Shown: positions 31,324 through 42,089 of the stretch, in pieces
Numbering within the stretch: the first letter of the stretch is position 1
How the letters are laid out: each line of letters starts with the position of its first letter
Assembly (NCBI RefSeq): GCF_002968285.2
Contig: NZ_CP134400.1
Location: 2,604,001-2,668,000 of the forward strand
Source: Mycobacterium sp. ITM-2016-00318
GTDB taxonomy: Bacteria; Actinomycetota; Actinomycetes; Mycobacteriales; Mycobacteriaceae
Reading direction: 5' to 3'
DNA: 64,000 nucleotides
Notes under the pieces: generated by a model
Seen by the model: only the letters and a program-made list of their open reading frames with translations
Told to the model about the DNA's origin: nothing
Database searches by the model: none
Position numbers and translations under genes: made by a program

Positions 31324-31940
31324 CAACGAGATCCGTTGTTGTACTCGACTACGGCTCGGGCAACCTCCGCTCGGCACAGCGGGCCCTGGAGCGGGTGGGC
31401 GCCGACGTCGAGGTGACCTCCGACGCAGATGCGGCGGCGCGGGCCGACGGATTGGTGGTGCCCGGCGTCGGCGCCTACCAGGCCTGCATGACCGGACTGC
31501 GGGAGATCGGTGGCGAGAAGATCATTGCCGAAAGAGTCGCCGCGGGTCGTCCGGTGCTCGGTGTCTGCGTGGGCATGCAGATTCTGTTCGCGCGCGGCGT
31601 GGAGTTCGGCGTGGAGTCCGAGGGCTGCGGCCAGTGGCCTGGTGCGGTGGTTCGACTGGATGCACCGGTCATCCCGCACATGGGCTGGAACGTCGTCGAC
31701 GCCGCTGCGGGCAGCGCGTTGTTCAGGGGCCTTGACCCGACGACGCGGTTTTACTTCGTGCACTCTTACGCCGCCCAAGCATGGGAGGGCGACGCCGACG
31801 CGCGGCTGACCTGGGCAACCCATAACGTGCCATTTCTGGCCGCCGTCGAGGACGGGGCGCTGTCGGCAACGCAGTTCCACCCCGAGAAGAGCGGCGACGC
31901 GGGTGCGACCTTGCTCGCCAATTGGGTATCGGACCTGTGA
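31320..31940 (+). CDS. hisH: Imidazole glycerol phosphate synthase, glutaminase subunit
   Basis: 206 residues, class I glutamine amidotransferase. The nucleophile is C83 in [13 protein letters not shown]; the His/Glu pair is in TQFHPEKSG near the C-terminus. It passes ammonia to HisF. The start overlaps the hisB stop. The gap to hisA (19 nt) holds a -10 box. Confidence 0.95.
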
Positions 31941-31946
31941 TGACGC

Positions 31947-31952
31947 TAGGTT
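31947..31952 (+). promoter_or_regulatory. Internal -10 box before hisA/priA
   Basis: TAGGTT, 7 nt before the hisA GTG (31960). hisA is the one gene of this operon section without overlap to its upstream neighbour. A separate leaderless transcript would allow expression independent of the upstream his genes. Confidence 0.45.
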
Positions 31953-31959
31953 GTCCGCC

Positions 31960-32694
31960 GTGCGATTGATTCTGTTGCCTGCCGTCGATGTAGTGGACGG
32001 CAAGGCCGTGCGGCTGGTCCAGGGACAGGCAGGCAGCGAAACCGACTACGGGTCCGCGCTCGACGCGGCGATTACCTGGCAACGCGACGGCGCCGAATGG
32101 ATCCATCTGGTCGACCTCGACGCCGCATTCGACCGTGGCAGCAACCGTGAGCTGCTGGCCGAGGTCATCGGCAAGCTGGACGTCGCCGTCGAACTGTCCG
32201 GCGGTATCCGCGACGAGGAGTCGCTGTCGGCCGCGCTCGACACGGGTTGCGCCAGGGTGAACCTGGGCACCGCGGCGCTGGAGAACCCCGAGTGGTGTGC
32301 CCGGGCCATCGCCGAGCACGGCGACAAGGTTGCGGTCGGCCTCGACGTGAAGGTCGTCGACGGAGCGCACCGGCTGCGCGGCCGCGGTTGGGAGACTGAC
32401 GGTGGAGACCTGTGGCCGGTTCTCGAACGCCTTGTCGGCGAGGGATGTTCGCGATTCGTCGTCACCGATGTCACCAAGGACGGCACATTGCAAGGGCCGA
32501 ACCTCGACCTGCTGGCGGGTGTCGCCGCGCGTACCGACGTGCCGGTCATAGCGTCGGGCGGGGTGTCGAGCCTCGACGACCTGCGCGCGATCGCCACGCT
32601 CACCGACAGCGGTGTCGAGGGCGCAATCATCGGAAAAGCCTTGTACGCCGGCCGTTTCACGCTGCCGCAGGCGCTGGCCGCGGTAGGAGAGTAG
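31960..32694 (+). CDS. priA: Phosphoribosyl isomerase A (bifunctional HisA/TrpF)
   Basis: 244 residues, (beta/alpha)8 barrel. It isomerises ProFAR (histidine) and, in actinobacteria, also PRA (tryptophan), replacing Trp[19 protein letters not shown] holds the first catalytic Asp and the phosphate-side Arg; [19 protein letters not shown] holds the second Asp; [15 protein letters not shown] binds phosphate. No trpF occurs beside the trp genes downstream, in line with dual function. GTG 31960 gives the known N-terminus and is preceded by TAGGTT. Confidence 0.94.
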   Translation: MRLILLPAVDVVDGKAVRLVQGQAGSETDYGSALDAAITWQRDGAEWIHLVDLDAAFDRGSNRELLAEVIGKLDVAVELSGGIRDEESLSAALDTGCARVNLGTAALENPEWCARAIAEHGDKVAVGLDVKVVDGAHRLRGRGWETDGGDLWPVLERLVGEGCSRFVVTDVTKDGTLQGPNLDLLAGVAARTDVPVIASGGVSSLDDLRAIATLTDSGVEGAIIGKALYAGRFTLPQALAAVGE

Positions 32695-32700
32695 TCGGCG

Positions 32701-33519
32701 ATGGCGCTCGACGAGACCGATCTCGACGCACTCGTCGCGCAGGCCACAGCAATCCTCGACGGGGCGGCGAAACCGTTCCTGTTTGGCCACGGCGCCGACT
32801 CCGCGGTCAAGAAGAAGGGCAACGACTTCGCGACCGAAGTCGACCTGGCCATCGAACGCCAGGTGGTCGAGGCGCTGGAATCCGGCACCGGCATCGGCGT
32901 GCACGGTGAGGAGTTCGGCGGTGCGGACATCGATTCACCGCTGGTGTGGGTACTCGACCCGATCGACGGCACCTTCAACTATGCCGCCGGCCTGCCGACC
33001 GCAGGAATCTTGCTGGCGCTGGTGCGCGACGGTGCACCGGTGGCCGGTTTGACGTGGTTACCGTTCACCGATCAGCGGTTCACGGCCGTCGTCGGAAAGC
33101 CGTTGTACGTCAACGGTGTTGCCCAGCCGCCGCTGAAGCGGGCCGCCGTCGCCGAGAGTGTGATCGGCACCGGCACCTTCGACGTGGACTCGCGCGGGCG
33201 CTTCCCCGGTCGCTACCGCCTGGCTATCGTCGAGCAGCTCAGCAGGCAGTGCTCGCGGATGCGGATGCACGGCGCCATCGGCCTCGACCTGGCCTACACC
33301 GCCGCGGGAATACTCGGCGGAGCGATCACCTTCGGTGGCCATGTCTGGGATCACGCTGCGGGCGTGGCTCTGGTGAGGGCCGCGGGGGGAACCGTCACCG
33401 ATCTGGCCGGCGACGACTGGACGATCGAATCCAAGTCGGCGCTCGCCGGCGTGCCGGGCGTGCACGCCGAACTCCTCGACATGGTCTTGAGCGCAGGCGA
33501 TCCGGACGGTTACCGGTGA
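32701..33519 (+). CDS. impA: Inositol monophosphatase family protein ImpA
   Basis: 272 residues. Mg-dependent phosphatase fold: HGEEFGG (metal Glu), [17 protein letters not shown] (two Asp metal ligands) and [15 protein letters not shown] (third Asp). Located in the his operon as Rv1604 in M. tuberculosis. Known substrates of the family include myo-inositol-1-phosphate (phosphatidylinositol supply) and histidinol phosphate; the location hints at, but does not prove, a histidine role. It overlaps hisF. Confidence 0.88.
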   Translation: MALDETDLDALVAQATAILDGAAKPFLFGHGADSAVKKKGNDFATEVDLAIERQVVEALESGTGIGVHGEEFGGADIDSPLVWVLDPIDGTFNYAAGLPTAGILLALVRDGAPVAGLTWLPFTDQRFTAVVGKPLYVNGVAQPPLKRAAVAESVIGTGTFDVDSRGRFPGRYRLAIVEQLSRQCSRMRMHGAIGLDLAYTAAGILGGAITFGGHVWDHAAGVALVRAAGGTVTDLAGDDWTIESKSALAGVPGVHAELLDMVLSAGDPDGYR

Positions 33520-34298
33520 AACAGAAGGATCTTGCGGTGCGCATCATCCCGTGCCTCGACGTCGACGACGGCCGAGTGGTCAAGGGCGTGAACTTCCAGA
33601 ACCTGCGTGATGCAGGAGATCCGGTCGAGCTCGCCGCCGCCTATGACCGCGAGGGTGCCGACGAGCTGACCTTCTTGGACGTCACTGCCAGTTCGTCGGG
33701 TCGCTCCACGATGCTCGATGTCGTGAAGCGCACTGCCGAGCAAGTGTTCATCCCGCTGACGGTGGGCGGCGGCGTCCGGTCGGTGGAAGACGTCGACGTG
33801 TTGCTGCGGGCCGGTGCCGACAAGGTCTCGGTCAACACCGCGGCGATCGCGCGCCCTGAGCTGCTCGCCGAGCTGTCCCGCCGGTTCGGATCGCAGTGCA
33901 TCGTATTGTCAGTCGACGCGCGAACGGTGCCGCAGGATTCGAAGGCGACGCCGTCGGGGTGGGAGGTCACCACCCACGGTGGACGCCGCGGCACGGGAAT
34001 CGATGCCGTCGAGTGGGCGGCGCGCGGCGCCGAACTCGGGGTCGGCGAGATCCTGCTGAACTCGATGGACTTCGACGGCACCAAGGCGGGATTCGACCTG
34101 AGGATGCTGCGCGCCTTGCGCGGCGCGGTATCCATCCCGGTGATCGCCAGCGGCGGCGCGGGTGCCAAGGAACATTTCGCGCCCGCGGTTGTTGCAGGGG
34201 CCGACGCCGTCCTGGCCGCGAGCGTGTTCCATTTCCGCGAGCTGACCATCGGCGAGGTGAAGGCGGCGATGGCGGCAGAGGGGATTGTGGTGCGATGA
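33516..34298 (+). CDS. hisF: Imidazole glycerol phosphate synthase, cyclase subunit
   Basis: 260 residues, barrel protein using ammonia from HisH to make IGP and [25 protein letters not shown] (catalytic Asp), [31 protein letters not shown] and [15 protein letters not shown] (second Asp) are seen. The GTG at 33516 overlaps the impA stop; the far-upstream open frame is impA antiframe noise. The stop overlaps hisI. Confidence 0.95.
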   Translation: MKQKDLAVRIIPCLDVDDGRVVKGVNFQNLRDAGDPVELAAAYDREGADELTFLDVTASSSGRSTMLDVVKRTAEQVFIPLTVGGGVRSVEDVDVLLRAGADKVSVNTAAIARPELLAELSRRFGSQCIVLSVDARTVPQDSKATPSGWEVTTHGGRRGTGIDAVEWAARGAELGVGEILLNSMDFDGTKAGFDLRMLRALRGAVSIPVIASGGAGAKEHFAPAVVAGADAVLAASVFHFRELTIGEVKAAMAAEGIVVR

Positions 34299-34642
34299 GC
34301 TTGAATGCCGATATTGCGTCGCGGCTCAAGCGCGACGCCAACGGGCTGTTCGTGGCGGTGGCGCAGGAACGCGGCACGGGGCAGGTGCTGATGGTCGCGT
34401 GGATGGACGACATCGCGCTGGCCCGCACGCTGGAAACCCGCAAAGGTACCTACTTCTCGCGTTCGCGCGGCGAACACTGGGTCAAGGGCGAGACGTCCGG
34501 CCACACGCAGCACGTGCACTCGGTGCGGCTGGACTGCGACGGCGATACCGTGCTGCTCGAAGTCGACCAGGTCGGCGTCGCCTGCCACACCGGCGATCAC
34601 ACCTGCTTCGACGCCGATCTACTGCTGGGCCCTGAGGCATGA
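34295..34642 (+). CDS. hisI: Phosphoribosyl-AMP cyclohydrolase
   Basis: 115 residues, Zn enzyme opening the adenine ring of [44 protein letters not shown] and [15 protein letters not shown] with [10 protein letters not shown] (Zn/Mg ligands Asp, Cys and Cys/His) are diagnostic. Single-domain, without a fused HisE. Start and stop overlap its neighbours. Confidence 0.95.
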   Translation: MSLNADIASRLKRDANGLFVAVAQERGTGQVLMVAWMDDIALARTLETRKGTYFSRSRGEHWVKGETSGHTQHVHSVRLDCDGDTVLLEVDQVGVACHTGDHTCFDADLLLGPEA

Positions 34643-35628
34643 GAACGATCGTCGCGCTCGCGGCCACGGGGGTCGCCGCGTTGGCGATCCGTCGCTGCGT
34701 GGCGCTGCGGAAGTCGATATCCGCGGCCGCTCCGGAGCTGCGTACGCCACTGCTGGCGGCCTCGTCGATTCCGTTCAACAGGTTGACGCTGCCCATCGTT
34801 CGCTTCGCGATGGGCCGTAAGTCCGATCCCGGCCCGGGAATCACGCTGAGCGACCATCACCTGAAGGACCCAGATCTCGATGTTCTGGTGCTCACGCCCA
34901 GCGAAAAGCCGGTGCTCGCCCCCGGCGTGTTGTGGATTCACGGAGGCGGATTCGTCGCTGGGACAGCGCGCTTCGAGGCGCCATGGGCAGGACGCCTCGT
35001 TACGGCGCTCGGGGCAATCGTGGTGTGTCCGGAGTACCGCCTGGCTCCCGAAAATCCCTTCCCGGCAGGGCTCGACGATTGCGTGGCCGCCTTGCAGTGG
35101 ATGGTGAAACACGCCGACGAACTCGGCATCGACGTCGAGCGCATCGCCGTATGTGGAGCGAGCGCTGGTGGAGGGCTGGCGGCGGCCGTCGTACAGCGCG
35201 CTTTCGACGAGGGGATTCCGCTGCGGGCCCAGGGTCTGGTTTACCCGATGATCGACGATCGGACCGCCCTACGGGACGACCTCACCGGCAAGGGCGAGTT
35301 GACGTGGTCGGCGTCGTCCAACAGATGGGCGTGGACCGCATATCTCGGGCGCGAGCTGCGATCGTCGGACGCCCCGGATTATGCGGCTGCGGCGCGGCGC
35401 ACCGATCTCAGCGGTCTGCCTCCAGCGTGGATCGGCGTGGGCGAACTGGACGTTTTCCATGACGAGGACGTCGCCTACGCCGAGCGGTTGAAGGCCGCGG
35501 GTGTCCCGTGTGAGCTCGTCACGGTTCCGGGCATGTATCACGGAGCTGACGGTCTCGTTCAGAAAGCTTCGTCGATGCAGAGCTTTCAGGCCGGCATGCT
35601 CGACTTTCTGCGGACCCATCTGGGTTAG
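34639..35628 (+). CDS. Alpha/beta hydrolase of the hormone-sensitive-lipase family
   Basis: 329 residues. The oxyanion motif [14 protein letters not shown] (about 100), the elbow [14 protein letters not shown] (Ser about 173), an Asp in [10 protein letters not shown] and a His in PGMYHGADG form the HSL/LipH-type triad. N-terminal hydrophobic stretch ([13 protein letters not shown]) may anchor it. The ATG overlaps the hisI stop, so it is read as the last gene of the his operon, although its chemistry has no obvious link to histidine. Confidence 0.85.
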   Translation: MRTIVALAATGVAALAIRRCVALRKSISAAAPELRTPLLAASSIPFNRLTLPIVRFAMGRKSDPGPGITLSDHHLKDPDLDVLVLTPSEKPVLAPGVLWIHGGGFVAGTARFEAPWAGRLVTALGAIVVCPEYRLAPENPFPAGLDDCVAALQWMVKHADELGIDVERIAVCGASAGGGLAAAVVQRAFDEGIPLRAQGLVYPMIDDRTALRDDLTGKGELTWSASSNRWAWTAYLGRELRSSDAPDYAAAARRTDLSGLPPAWIGVGELDVFHDEDVAYAERLKAAGVPCELVTVPGMYHGADGLVQKASSMQSFQAGMLDFLRTHLG

Positions 35629-35699
35629 ATGCGCCGAATTCTGCCTGAGGGCTGTGATTTCGGTCGACCAGCGACCCTGGTGCAGAAATCGAAGCGACC

Positions 35700-36415
35700 C
35701 TATGGCTCGATGATGCGGGTGGCCTTGGCGCGCGCGGTCCAACCGCCTTCGTCGTAACCGACCACCACGGGATGGGCGAAGGCGGCGCTTACGTTGTCGG
35801 TCGTCACGGTGTCGCGGGCCGCACCCGTCGCCACGGTCCGCCCCTCGGCGATCAGCAGCGCATGCGTCGTCGTCGTAGGAAGCTCCTCGAGGTGGTGCGT
35901 GACCAGGATCGACGCGACCTCCGGATGCGTTTCGGTTCGGAGATGAGTGCGCGCCCGATCAGCGTGCGTCCCCGCTCACCGTGCGACAGCGTCGGCCAGA
36001 CGTCCTCGGCCTTGTGCGTCAGCCCGACCGCGGCGATCATCGCATCGGCACGCGCGAGCTCGTCGGCGGTCGGCGTCCAGCGCATCTGGGTGTCGATGGT
36101 GGCCGTGACGCCGGTCAGCACGACTTCGCGCACGGTCAGCGAATACTGGAGCCGGTGACGGGGATTCACGTGACCGATGAACCGGCGCAGCCTCGCGAGG
36201 TCGACTCGGCCCATCTGCTCGCCGAGAATGTGCACCGTGCCCGACGTCGGAAACGTCACCGCCGCACAGAAACCCAGCAGCGTGCTCTTGCCCGCACCGT
36301 TCGGGCCGAGCAGGGCCCAGTGCTCACCGGCGTGCACGGTCAGCGAGATGCCGTCGATGATCTGTTTGCCGTTGCGGCCGAACGTCACATCGCGCAGCGC
36401 GAGAACCTCCGTCAC
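35700..36415 (-). pseudogene. ABC transporter ATP-binding protein, deletion removing Walker B
   Basis: The frame from GTG 36415 gives Walker A (LGPNGAGKSTLLG) and the signature region (LSHGERGRTLIGRALISEP). It then breaks near 35930-35936 and ends out of family. The other frame continues with THPEVASILVTHHLEELP (H-loop) to RIIEP and stops at 35700. What is missing is the stretch with the LLLLDEP-type Walker B and D-loop, about 28 residues plus a frameshift. Without Walker B it cannot hydrolyse ATP. The start overlaps the bcpB stop. Lesion or assembly error are both possible. Confidence 0.82.
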
Positions 36416-36876
36416 GCCGACTGCCGCTGGCGCAGCACCTCCAGCGCCTTGTCGGCGTGCGTATCCATGCTGAACTCGCTGGCGATCACGTCGAGAACGG
36501 TGCCGTCGCTGTCGATGACGAAGGTCGTGCGCTTGACCGGCATCAGCTTGCCCAACAGCCCGCGCTTGACCCCGAACTGCGTGGCGACCTTGCCGTCGGC
36601 GTCGGAGAGCAGCGGGTAGTCGAAACGCTGGGTGTCGGAGAACTTGGCCTGCTTGGCGACGGGGTCGGTGCTGATACCCACCCGCGATGCGCCGACGGCG
36701 GCGAACTCACCGGCCAGATCTCGAAAGTGACAGGCTTCCTTCGTGCAGCCCGGGGTCATCGCCGCGGGATAGAAGAACAGCACGAGCGGCCCGTCGGCGA
36801 GCAGCGATGTGAGGCTTCGCACAGCACCCGTTTGGTCCGGCAATTCGAACCCGGAGACCCTGTCACCACGTTTCAT
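36412..36876 (-). CDS. bcpB: Peroxiredoxin, Bcp/PrxQ type
   Basis: 154 residues, thiol peroxidase reducing peroxides. FFYPAAMTPGCTKEACHFRD has the peroxidatic Cys and, five positions later, the resolving Cys (C-x4-C), as in PrxQ enzymes. It matches BcpB (Rv1608c) by position and sequence. The ATG at 36876 is chosen over 36885 because TAGCGT lies 7 nt upstream. It is divergent from trpE. Confidence 0.92.
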   Translation of the reverse strand: MKRGDRVSGFELPDQTGAVRSLTSLLADGPLVLFFYPAAMTPGCTKEACHFRDLAGEFAAVGASRVGISTDPVAKQAKFSDTQRFDYPLLSDADGKVATQFGVKRGLLGKLMPVKRTTFVIDSDGTVLDVIASEFSMDTHADKALEVLRQRQSA

Positions 36877-36883
36877 GGGTGTC

Positions 36884-36889
36884 ACGCTA
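36884..36889 (-). promoter_or_regulatory. -10 box, leaderless promoter of bcpB
   Basis: TAGCGT on the minus strand, 7 nt before ATG 36876. It decides the start codon. Confidence 0.45.
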
Positions 36890-36923
36890 CGCCTGACTGA
36901 TTTCGGTTCTTGGCCTAGCGGCT

Positions 36924-36930
36924 GGGAGGA
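36924..36930 (+). promoter_or_regulatory. Ribosome binding site of trpE
   Basis: GGGAGGA, 7 nt before the GTG at 36938. It fixes the start in a region with no other strong site. No leader peptide or attenuator is recognisable in the 48-nt gap to bcpB. Confidence 0.6.
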
Positions 36931-36937
36931 TTAGTAC

Positions 36938-38497
36938 GTGCAAACCACCGCCAACCTCAGTGTCGGCTCTTCGCGCGAGCAGTCGTCGCTGGCCGTCACG
37001 ACGTCCCGTGAGGACTTCCGGGCCCTGGCCGCCGGGCACCGGGTCGTTCCGGTGACGCGAAAGGTGCTGGCCGACAGCGAGACGCCACTGTCGGCATACC
37101 GCAAGCTGGCGGCCAACCGTCCAGGCACGTTCCTGCTGGAATCGGCGGAGAACGGGCGGTCCTGGTCGCGGTGGTCGTTCATCGGCGCCGGTGCCCCGTC
37201 GGCGTTCACGGTCCATGACGGCGAGGCCGCGTGGCTCGGCGTCACCCCGCAGGACGCCCCGAGCGGCGGCGACCCGCTGAAAGCCCTGCATGACACCCTG
37301 GAACTGCTGCAGACCGAGCCCGTTCCCGGGCTGCCGCCACTCTCCGGCGGGCTTGTCGGCTTCTTCGCCTACGACCTGGTGCGCAGGCTCGAACGGCTGC
37401 CGGAACTGGCCGTCGACGACCTGAAGCTGCCCGACATCCTGCTGCTGCTGGCCACCGACATCGCCGCGGTCGACCACCATGAGGGCACCATCACGCTGAT
37501 AGCCAACGCGGTGAACTGGAACGGCACCGACGAACGCGTCGACTGGGCCTACGACGACGCGGTGGCCCGGCTGGACGTGATGACCGAGGCGCTCGGCGCG
37601 AACCTGTCGTCAACGGTGGCGACCTTCAGCAGGCCGGCGCCGCGCAACCGCAAGCAGCGGTCGGTCGAGGAGTATGGCGCCATCGTCGACAAGCTCGTCG
37701 GCGACATCGAAGCAGGCGAGGCTTTCCAGGTGGTCCCCTCGCAGCGCTTCGAGATGGAGACCTCGGCCAACCCGCTCGACGTGTACCGGATGCTGCGGGT
37801 GACCAATCCCAGCCCGTACATGTACCTGCTGAACGTGCCGGATGCACAAGGTGGGCTTGACTTTTCGATAGTCGGCTCGAGCCCTGAGGCGTTGGTGACG
37901 GTCAAGGACGGTCGTGCGACCACGCATCCCATCGCCGGAACTCGCTGGCGCGGTGCGGACGAGGAGGAAGACCTGCTTCTCGAGAAGGAACTGCAGTCCG
38001 ACGAGAAGGAACGTGCCGAGCACCTGATGCTCGTCGATCTGGGCCGAAACGACCTGGGCCGCGTATGCGTACCGGGCACGGTGCGCGTCGAGGACTACAG
38101 CCACATCGAGCGCTACAGCCATGTCATGCACCTGGTGTCGACGGTGACCGGCCGATTGTCTGACGGCAAGACGGCGCTGGATGCCGTCACCGCGTGCTTT
38201 CCTGCGGGCACGTTGACGGGCGCCCCGAAGGTGCGCGCGATGGAGCTCATCGAGGAGGTCGAGATGACCCGCCGCGGCCTCTACGGCGGCGTGCTGGGGT
38301 ACCTGGACTTCGCGGGGGATGCCGATTTCGCGATCGCGATCCGGACCGCGCTGATACGCAGCGGGACAGCGTATGTGCAGGCCGGCGGGGGAGTCGTGGC
38401 CGACTCCAACGGTCCCTACGAATACAACGAGGCCGCCAATAAGGCCAAGGCGGTGCTGAACGCGATCGCCGCGGCGGAGACGCTGAGCGAACCATGA
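36938..38497 (+). CDS. trpE: Anthranilate synthase component I
   Basis: 519 residues. It converts chorismate and ammonia to anthranilate. [20 protein letters not shown] near residue 65 contains the LLES motif linked to tryptophan feedback inhibition. The C-terminal chorismate-binding domain has [50 protein letters not shown] and [12 protein letters not shown]. Overlaps the next gene by ATGA. The glutaminase partner (trpG) is not in the window. Confidence 0.95.
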   Translation: MQTTANLSVGSSREQSSLAVTTSREDFRALAAGHRVVPVTRKVLADSETPLSAYRKLAANRPGTFLLESAENGRSWSRWSFIGAGAPSAFTVHDGEAAWLGVTPQDAPSGGDPLKALHDTLELLQTEPVPGLPPLSGGLVGFFAYDLVRRLERLPELAVDDLKLPDILLLLATDIAAVDHHEGTITLIANAVNWNGTDERVDWAYDDAVARLDVMTEALGANLSSTVATFSRPAPRNRKQRSVEEYGAIVDKLVGDIEAGEAFQVVPSQRFEMETSANPLDVYRMLRVTNPSPYMYLLNVPDAQGGLDFSIVGSSPEALVTVKDGRATTHPIAGTRWRGADEEEDLLLEKELQSDEKERAEHLMLVDLGRNDLGRVCVPGTVRVEDYSHIERYSHVMHLVSTVTGRLSDGKTALDAVTACFPAGTLTGAPKVRAMELIEEVEMTRRGLYGGVLGYLDFAGDADFAIAIRTALIRSGTAYVQAGGGVVADSNGPYEYNEAANKAKAVLNAIAAAETLSEP

Positions 38498-39090
38498 AGC
38501 ACATCGGCCAACTGATGCTGCTGATAGCGGCGGTGGCCCTCTGGGTGGCGTCGCGGATGACGTGGGTCGAGGTGAGCTCGTTCGACGGGCTCGGTCAGCC
38601 CGAGACCACGACGCTGAACGGTGGAGCCTGGTCGACGGCCCTTGTTCCGTTGGCGGTGATCCTGCTGGCGGCGGTTCTCAAGTCGACGGTGGGGCCACGC
38701 TGGCAATTGCGACTTCTGGCGGTGATCGTCGGCGCGCTGAGCGCGGTGATGGCCTACCTGGCGATCAGCCTGTGGGTCGTCCCTGACGTCGCGGTGCGCG
38801 CGGCGGGCCTTGCCGACGTGCCGGTGGCCGATCTGCTGGGCACGCAGCGGCACTACTGGGGTGCTGTCCTCAGCCTGAGCGCAGCTCTGCTGACGCTCGC
38901 AGGCGCGGTGCTGCTGATGCGGGCACCGGTGAAAGTCGCGTCGGACGACGACAAATACGAGGCTCCGGCGCGGCGTCGGGAGGCGGCGCGCCGGCGTGCC
39001 TCAGCAGGCGACGACATGTCCGAGCGGATGATGTGGGATGCACTCGATGAGGGTCGTGATCCCACCAAGCCAGACACCGAGGGGCGGTGA
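38494..39090 (+). CDS. Trp biosynthesis-associated membrane protein (TIGR02234 family)
   Basis: 198 residues with four membrane helices (about 5-22, 45-65, 72-92, 122-145) and an Arg/Glu-rich cytoplasmic tail (about 155-198). It lies between trpE and trpC as in other mycobacteria (Rv1610). The ATG overlaps the trpE stop. Function unknown; the conserved location suggests a link to tryptophan synthesis or export. Confidence 0.85.
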   Translation: MKHIGQLMLLIAAVALWVASRMTWVEVSSFDGLGQPETTTLNGGAWSTALVPLAVILLAAVLKSTVGPRWQLRLLAVIVGALSAVMAYLAISLWVVPDVAVRAAGLADVPVADLLGTQRHYWGAVLSLSAALLTLAGAVLLMRAPVKVASDDDKYEAPARRREAARRRASAGDDMSERMMWDALDEGRDPTKPDTEGR

Positions 39091-39174
39091 CGGATGATGT
39101 GTTCGGTGCGGCTACCCTTCGATGAAGATCATGCGGCAGCACGCCGGCGCGAACGCGGAGGGAGTTCACGGCTT

Positions 39175-39993
39175 ATGAGTTCGGCGACCGTGCTCGACTC
39201 CATCATCGAGGGAGTTCGCGAAGACGTCGCCGCACGGGAGGCCGTTGTCAGCCTCGACGAGGTCAAAGCGGCGGCCAAGTCCGCTCCGTCGTCGCGCGAC
39301 GTGCTGGCTGCACTGCGCGAACCCGGCATCGGCGTGATCGCGGAGGTGAAGCGGGCCAGCCCGTCGCGCGGATCGCTTGCGACGATCTCCGATCCGGCGA
39401 AACTCGCCGGCGCATATGAGGACGGCGGCGCCCGGGTCATCAGTGTGCTGACCGAACAGCGTCGGTTCAATGGGTCGCTCGCCGACTTGGACGCTGTGCG
39501 CGCCGCGGTCTCGATCCCGGTGCTGCGCAAGGACTTCATCATCCGGCCGTACCAGATCCACGAGGCCCGTGCGCACGGCGCGGACATGCTTCTGCTCATC
39601 GTCGCAGCGCTCGAACAGTCCGCGCTGGTGTCGATGCTGGATCGCACCGAATCCCTCGGGATGACAGCGTTGGTCGAGGTGCACACCGAAGAGGAAGCCG
39701 ACCGCGCGCTGCAGGCGGGGGCCAAGGTCATCGGCGTCAACGCCCGTGACCTCAAGACGCTCGACGTCGACCGGGACTGCTTCGCGCGCATCGCGCCTGG
39801 ACTGCCGACCGACATCATCCGCATCGCCGAATCCGGCGTGCGGGGGCCTGCCGACCTTCTCGCGTACGCCGGTGCGGGCGCCGATGCGGTTCTCGTCGGC
39901 GAGGGCTTGGTCACCAGCGGTGATCCCCGCACGGCCGTCGCCGATCTGGTCACCGCAGGTACGCATCCGTCCTGCCCGAAACCCTCACGCTGA
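39175..39993 (+). CDS. trpC: Indole-3-glycerol phosphate synthase
   Basis: 272 residues, monofunctional barrel (no fused TrpF). [14 protein letters not shown] (catalytic Glu/Lys), [20 protein letters not shown] (catalytic Lys), [31 protein letters not shown] and IAESGVRGP are the expected blocks. ATG 39175 matches the family N-terminus ([13 protein letters not shown]). An 84-nt gap after the membrane gene contains TACCCT (39109-39114 region), a possible extra -10. Confidence 0.94.
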   Translation: MSSATVLDSIIEGVREDVAAREAVVSLDEVKAAAKSAPSSRDVLAALREPGIGVIAEVKRASPSRGSLATISDPAKLAGAYEDGGARVISVLTEQRRFNGSLADLDAVRAAVSIPVLRKDFIIRPYQIHEARAHGADMLLLIVAALEQSALVSMLDRTESLGMTALVEVHTEEEADRALQAGAKVIGVNARDLKTLDVDRDCFARIAPGLPTDIIRIAESGVRGPADLLAYAGAGADAVLVGEGLVTSGDPRTAVADLVTAGTHPSCPKPSR

Positions 39994-40029
39994 CACGGCG
40001 ATGAGCCGCTTGCGCGAAGAGCAACATTG

Positions 40030-41301
40030 ATGGCCGATCTCGCCGGCCCGGAGTTGCCGCGCTCCAGTGCGGCGGTCGCCGAACCGACCGCCCACGATCC
40101 CGACGCGAAAGGCCATTTCGGCGCCTACGGGGGACGTCTCGTTCCCGAGGCCCTGATGGCCGTGATCGAGGAGGTCACCGCCGCCTACGAAAAGGCGCGC
40201 GGCGACCAGGAATTCCTCGATGAGTTGGACCGGTTGCAGCGGCACTACAGCGGCCGACCGTCGCCGCTGTACGAAGCCGCGCGGCTCGGCGAGCACGCGG
40301 GCGGGGCGCGGCTCTTCCTCAAGCGAGAAGACCTCAACCACACGGGGTCTCACAAGATCAACAATGTGCTGGGTCAGTCCCTTCTGGCGAGGCAGATGGG
40401 CAAGACGCGGGTCATCGCAGAGACCGGCGCAGGCCAGCACGGCGTGGCCACCGCGACGGCGTGTGCGCTTCTCGGTCTGGACTGCGTGATCTACATGGGC
40501 GCCGTCGACACCGCCAGGCAGGCGTTGAATGTGGCCCGAATGCGGCTGCTCGGAGCCGAAGTGGTGTCGGTGGAATCCGGGTCCAAGACGCTCAAGGACG
40601 CAATCAACGAGGCGTTCCGCGACTGGGTCACCAACGCCGACGAGACGTACTACTGCTTCGGTACCGCGGCGGGGCCGCATCCATTTCCGTTGATGGTCCG
40701 CGACTTTCAGCGGGTGATCGGGCTCGAGGCACGCGCACAGATCCAGGATCAGGCGGGCCGGTTACCCGACGCAGTGACGGCGTGCGTCGGTGGTGGGTCC
40801 AACGCGATCGGTGTGTTCCATCCCTTCATCGACGATCCCGACGTGAAGCTGGTCGGTTTCGAGGCGGCGGGTGACGGGGTCGAAACCGGCCGTCACGCAG
40901 CCACCTTCGCCGGCGGTTCTCCCGGTGCGTTCCAGGGCTCGTTCTCGTATCTTCTGCAGGACGAGGACGGCCAGACCATCGAGTCGCATTCGATCTCGGC
41001 GGGCCTCGACTATCCGGGCGTGGGGCCGGAGCATGCGTTCCTCAAGGACATCGGCCGTGCCGAATATCGGCCCATCACCGACACCGAGGCGATGGACGCG
41101 TTCGGCCTGCTGTGCCGGACCGAGGGCATCATCCCAGCGATCGAATCGGCGCACGCGGTCGCGGGTGCTTTGAAGCTGGGCAAGGAACTCGGGCCCGAGG
41201 CCATCATCCTCGTGAACATGAGCGGTCGCGGAGACAAGGACGTGGAGACGGCGGCCAAGTGGTTCGGCCTGCTCGACAGCACGGGGACCGCGGCCTCATG
41301 A
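40030..41301 (+). CDS. trpB: Tryptophan synthase beta subunit
   Basis: 423 residues, PLP enzyme joining indole and serine. [30 protein letters not shown] (Schiff-base Lys), [29 protein letters not shown] (phosphate loop) and [12 protein letters not shown] are standard. ATG 40030 is used (a TTG precedes it in frame). It overlaps trpA by ATGA. Confidence 0.96.
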   Translation: MADLAGPELPRSSAAVAEPTAHDPDAKGHFGAYGGRLVPEALMAVIEEVTAAYEKARGDQEFLDELDRLQRHYSGRPSPLYEAARLGEHAGGARLFLKREDLNHTGSHKINNVLGQSLLARQMGKTRVIAETGAGQHGVATATACALLGLDCVIYMGAVDTARQALNVARMRLLGAEVVSVESGSKTLKDAINEAFRDWVTNADETYYCFGTAAGPHPFPLMVRDFQRVIGLEARAQIQDQAGRLPDAVTACVGGGSNAIGVFHPFIDDPDVKLVGFEAAGDGVETGRHAATFAGGSPGAFQGSFSYLLQDEDGQTIESHSISAGLDYPGVGPEHAFLKDIGRAEYRPITDTEAMDAFGLLCRTEGIIPAIESAHAVAGALKLGKELGPEAIILVNMSGRGDKDVETAAKWFGLLDSTGTAAS

Positions 41302-42089
41302 CGAATGGACTCGCGGGCACGTTCGCGGCATGCAGGCAGGAGGGCCGGTCAGCACTCATCGGCTATCTACCGACCGGTTATCCGGACGTGCCGAAGTCGA
41401 TCACGGCGATGACCACCCTGGTCGAGTCGGGTTGCGACATCATCGAAGTCGGGATGCCGTACTCCGATCCCGGTATGGACGGTCCCACCATCGCCACGGC
41501 TACCGAGGCCGCGCTGCGCGGTGGTGTCCGGGTGGGCGATTCGCTGAGCGCCGTCGAGGCCATCAGCAAGGTTGGCGGACGTGCGGTCGTGATGACGTAC
41601 TGGAACCTCGTATTACATTACGGCATAGAGGCTTTCGCGCGCGACCTGGCTGCCGCCGGAGGACTCGGGATGATCACCCCTGACCTGATTCCCGAAGAAG
41701 CCGACGAATGGCTGGCGGTCTCAGATACGTACAGCTTGGATCGAATCTTCCTGGTGGCACCGTCGTCCACGCCCGAACGCCTGGTCGCAACCGTCAAGGC
41801 ATCGCGCGGGTTCGTCTATGCGGCGTCGACGATGGGTGTCACGGGGGCGCGGGACGCTGTTTCGAATGCGGCTCCCGAGTTGGTGCAGCGCGTGAAGGCG
41901 GTTTCGGATATTCCGGTCGGTGTCGGACTGGGGGTCAGGTCGCGCGAGCAGGCCGCCCAGATCGGTGCGTACGCCGACGGTGTCATTGTTGGCTCGGCCT
42001 TGGTCTCGGCGCTGACGGAGGGCCTGCCGGCCGTCCGCACGCTCGCCGCAGAGTTGGCCGACGGTGTGCGGCAGAGGATTTCGGCGTGA
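41298..42089 (+). CDS. trpA: Tryptophan synthase alpha subunit
   Basis: 263 residues, barrel enzyme cleaving indole glycerol phosphate to indole and G3[31 protein letters not shown] (catalytic Glu and Asp), [35 protein letters not shown] and [12 protein letters not shown] are seen. The start overlaps the trpB stop and the stop overlaps lgt (GTGA), so trp and lgt genes are coupled. Confidence 0.95.
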   Translation: MTNGLAGTFAACRQEGRSALIGYLPTGYPDVPKSITAMTTLVESGCDIIEVGMPYSDPGMDGPTIATATEAALRGGVRVGDSLSAVEAISKVGGRAVVMTYWNLVLHYGIEAFARDLAAAGGLGMITPDLIPEEADEWLAVSDTYSLDRIFLVAPSSTPERLVATVKASRGFVYAASTMGVTGARDAVSNAAPELVQRVKAVSDIPVGVGLGVRSREQAAQIGAYADGVIVGSALVSALTEGLPAVRTLAAELADGVRQRISA

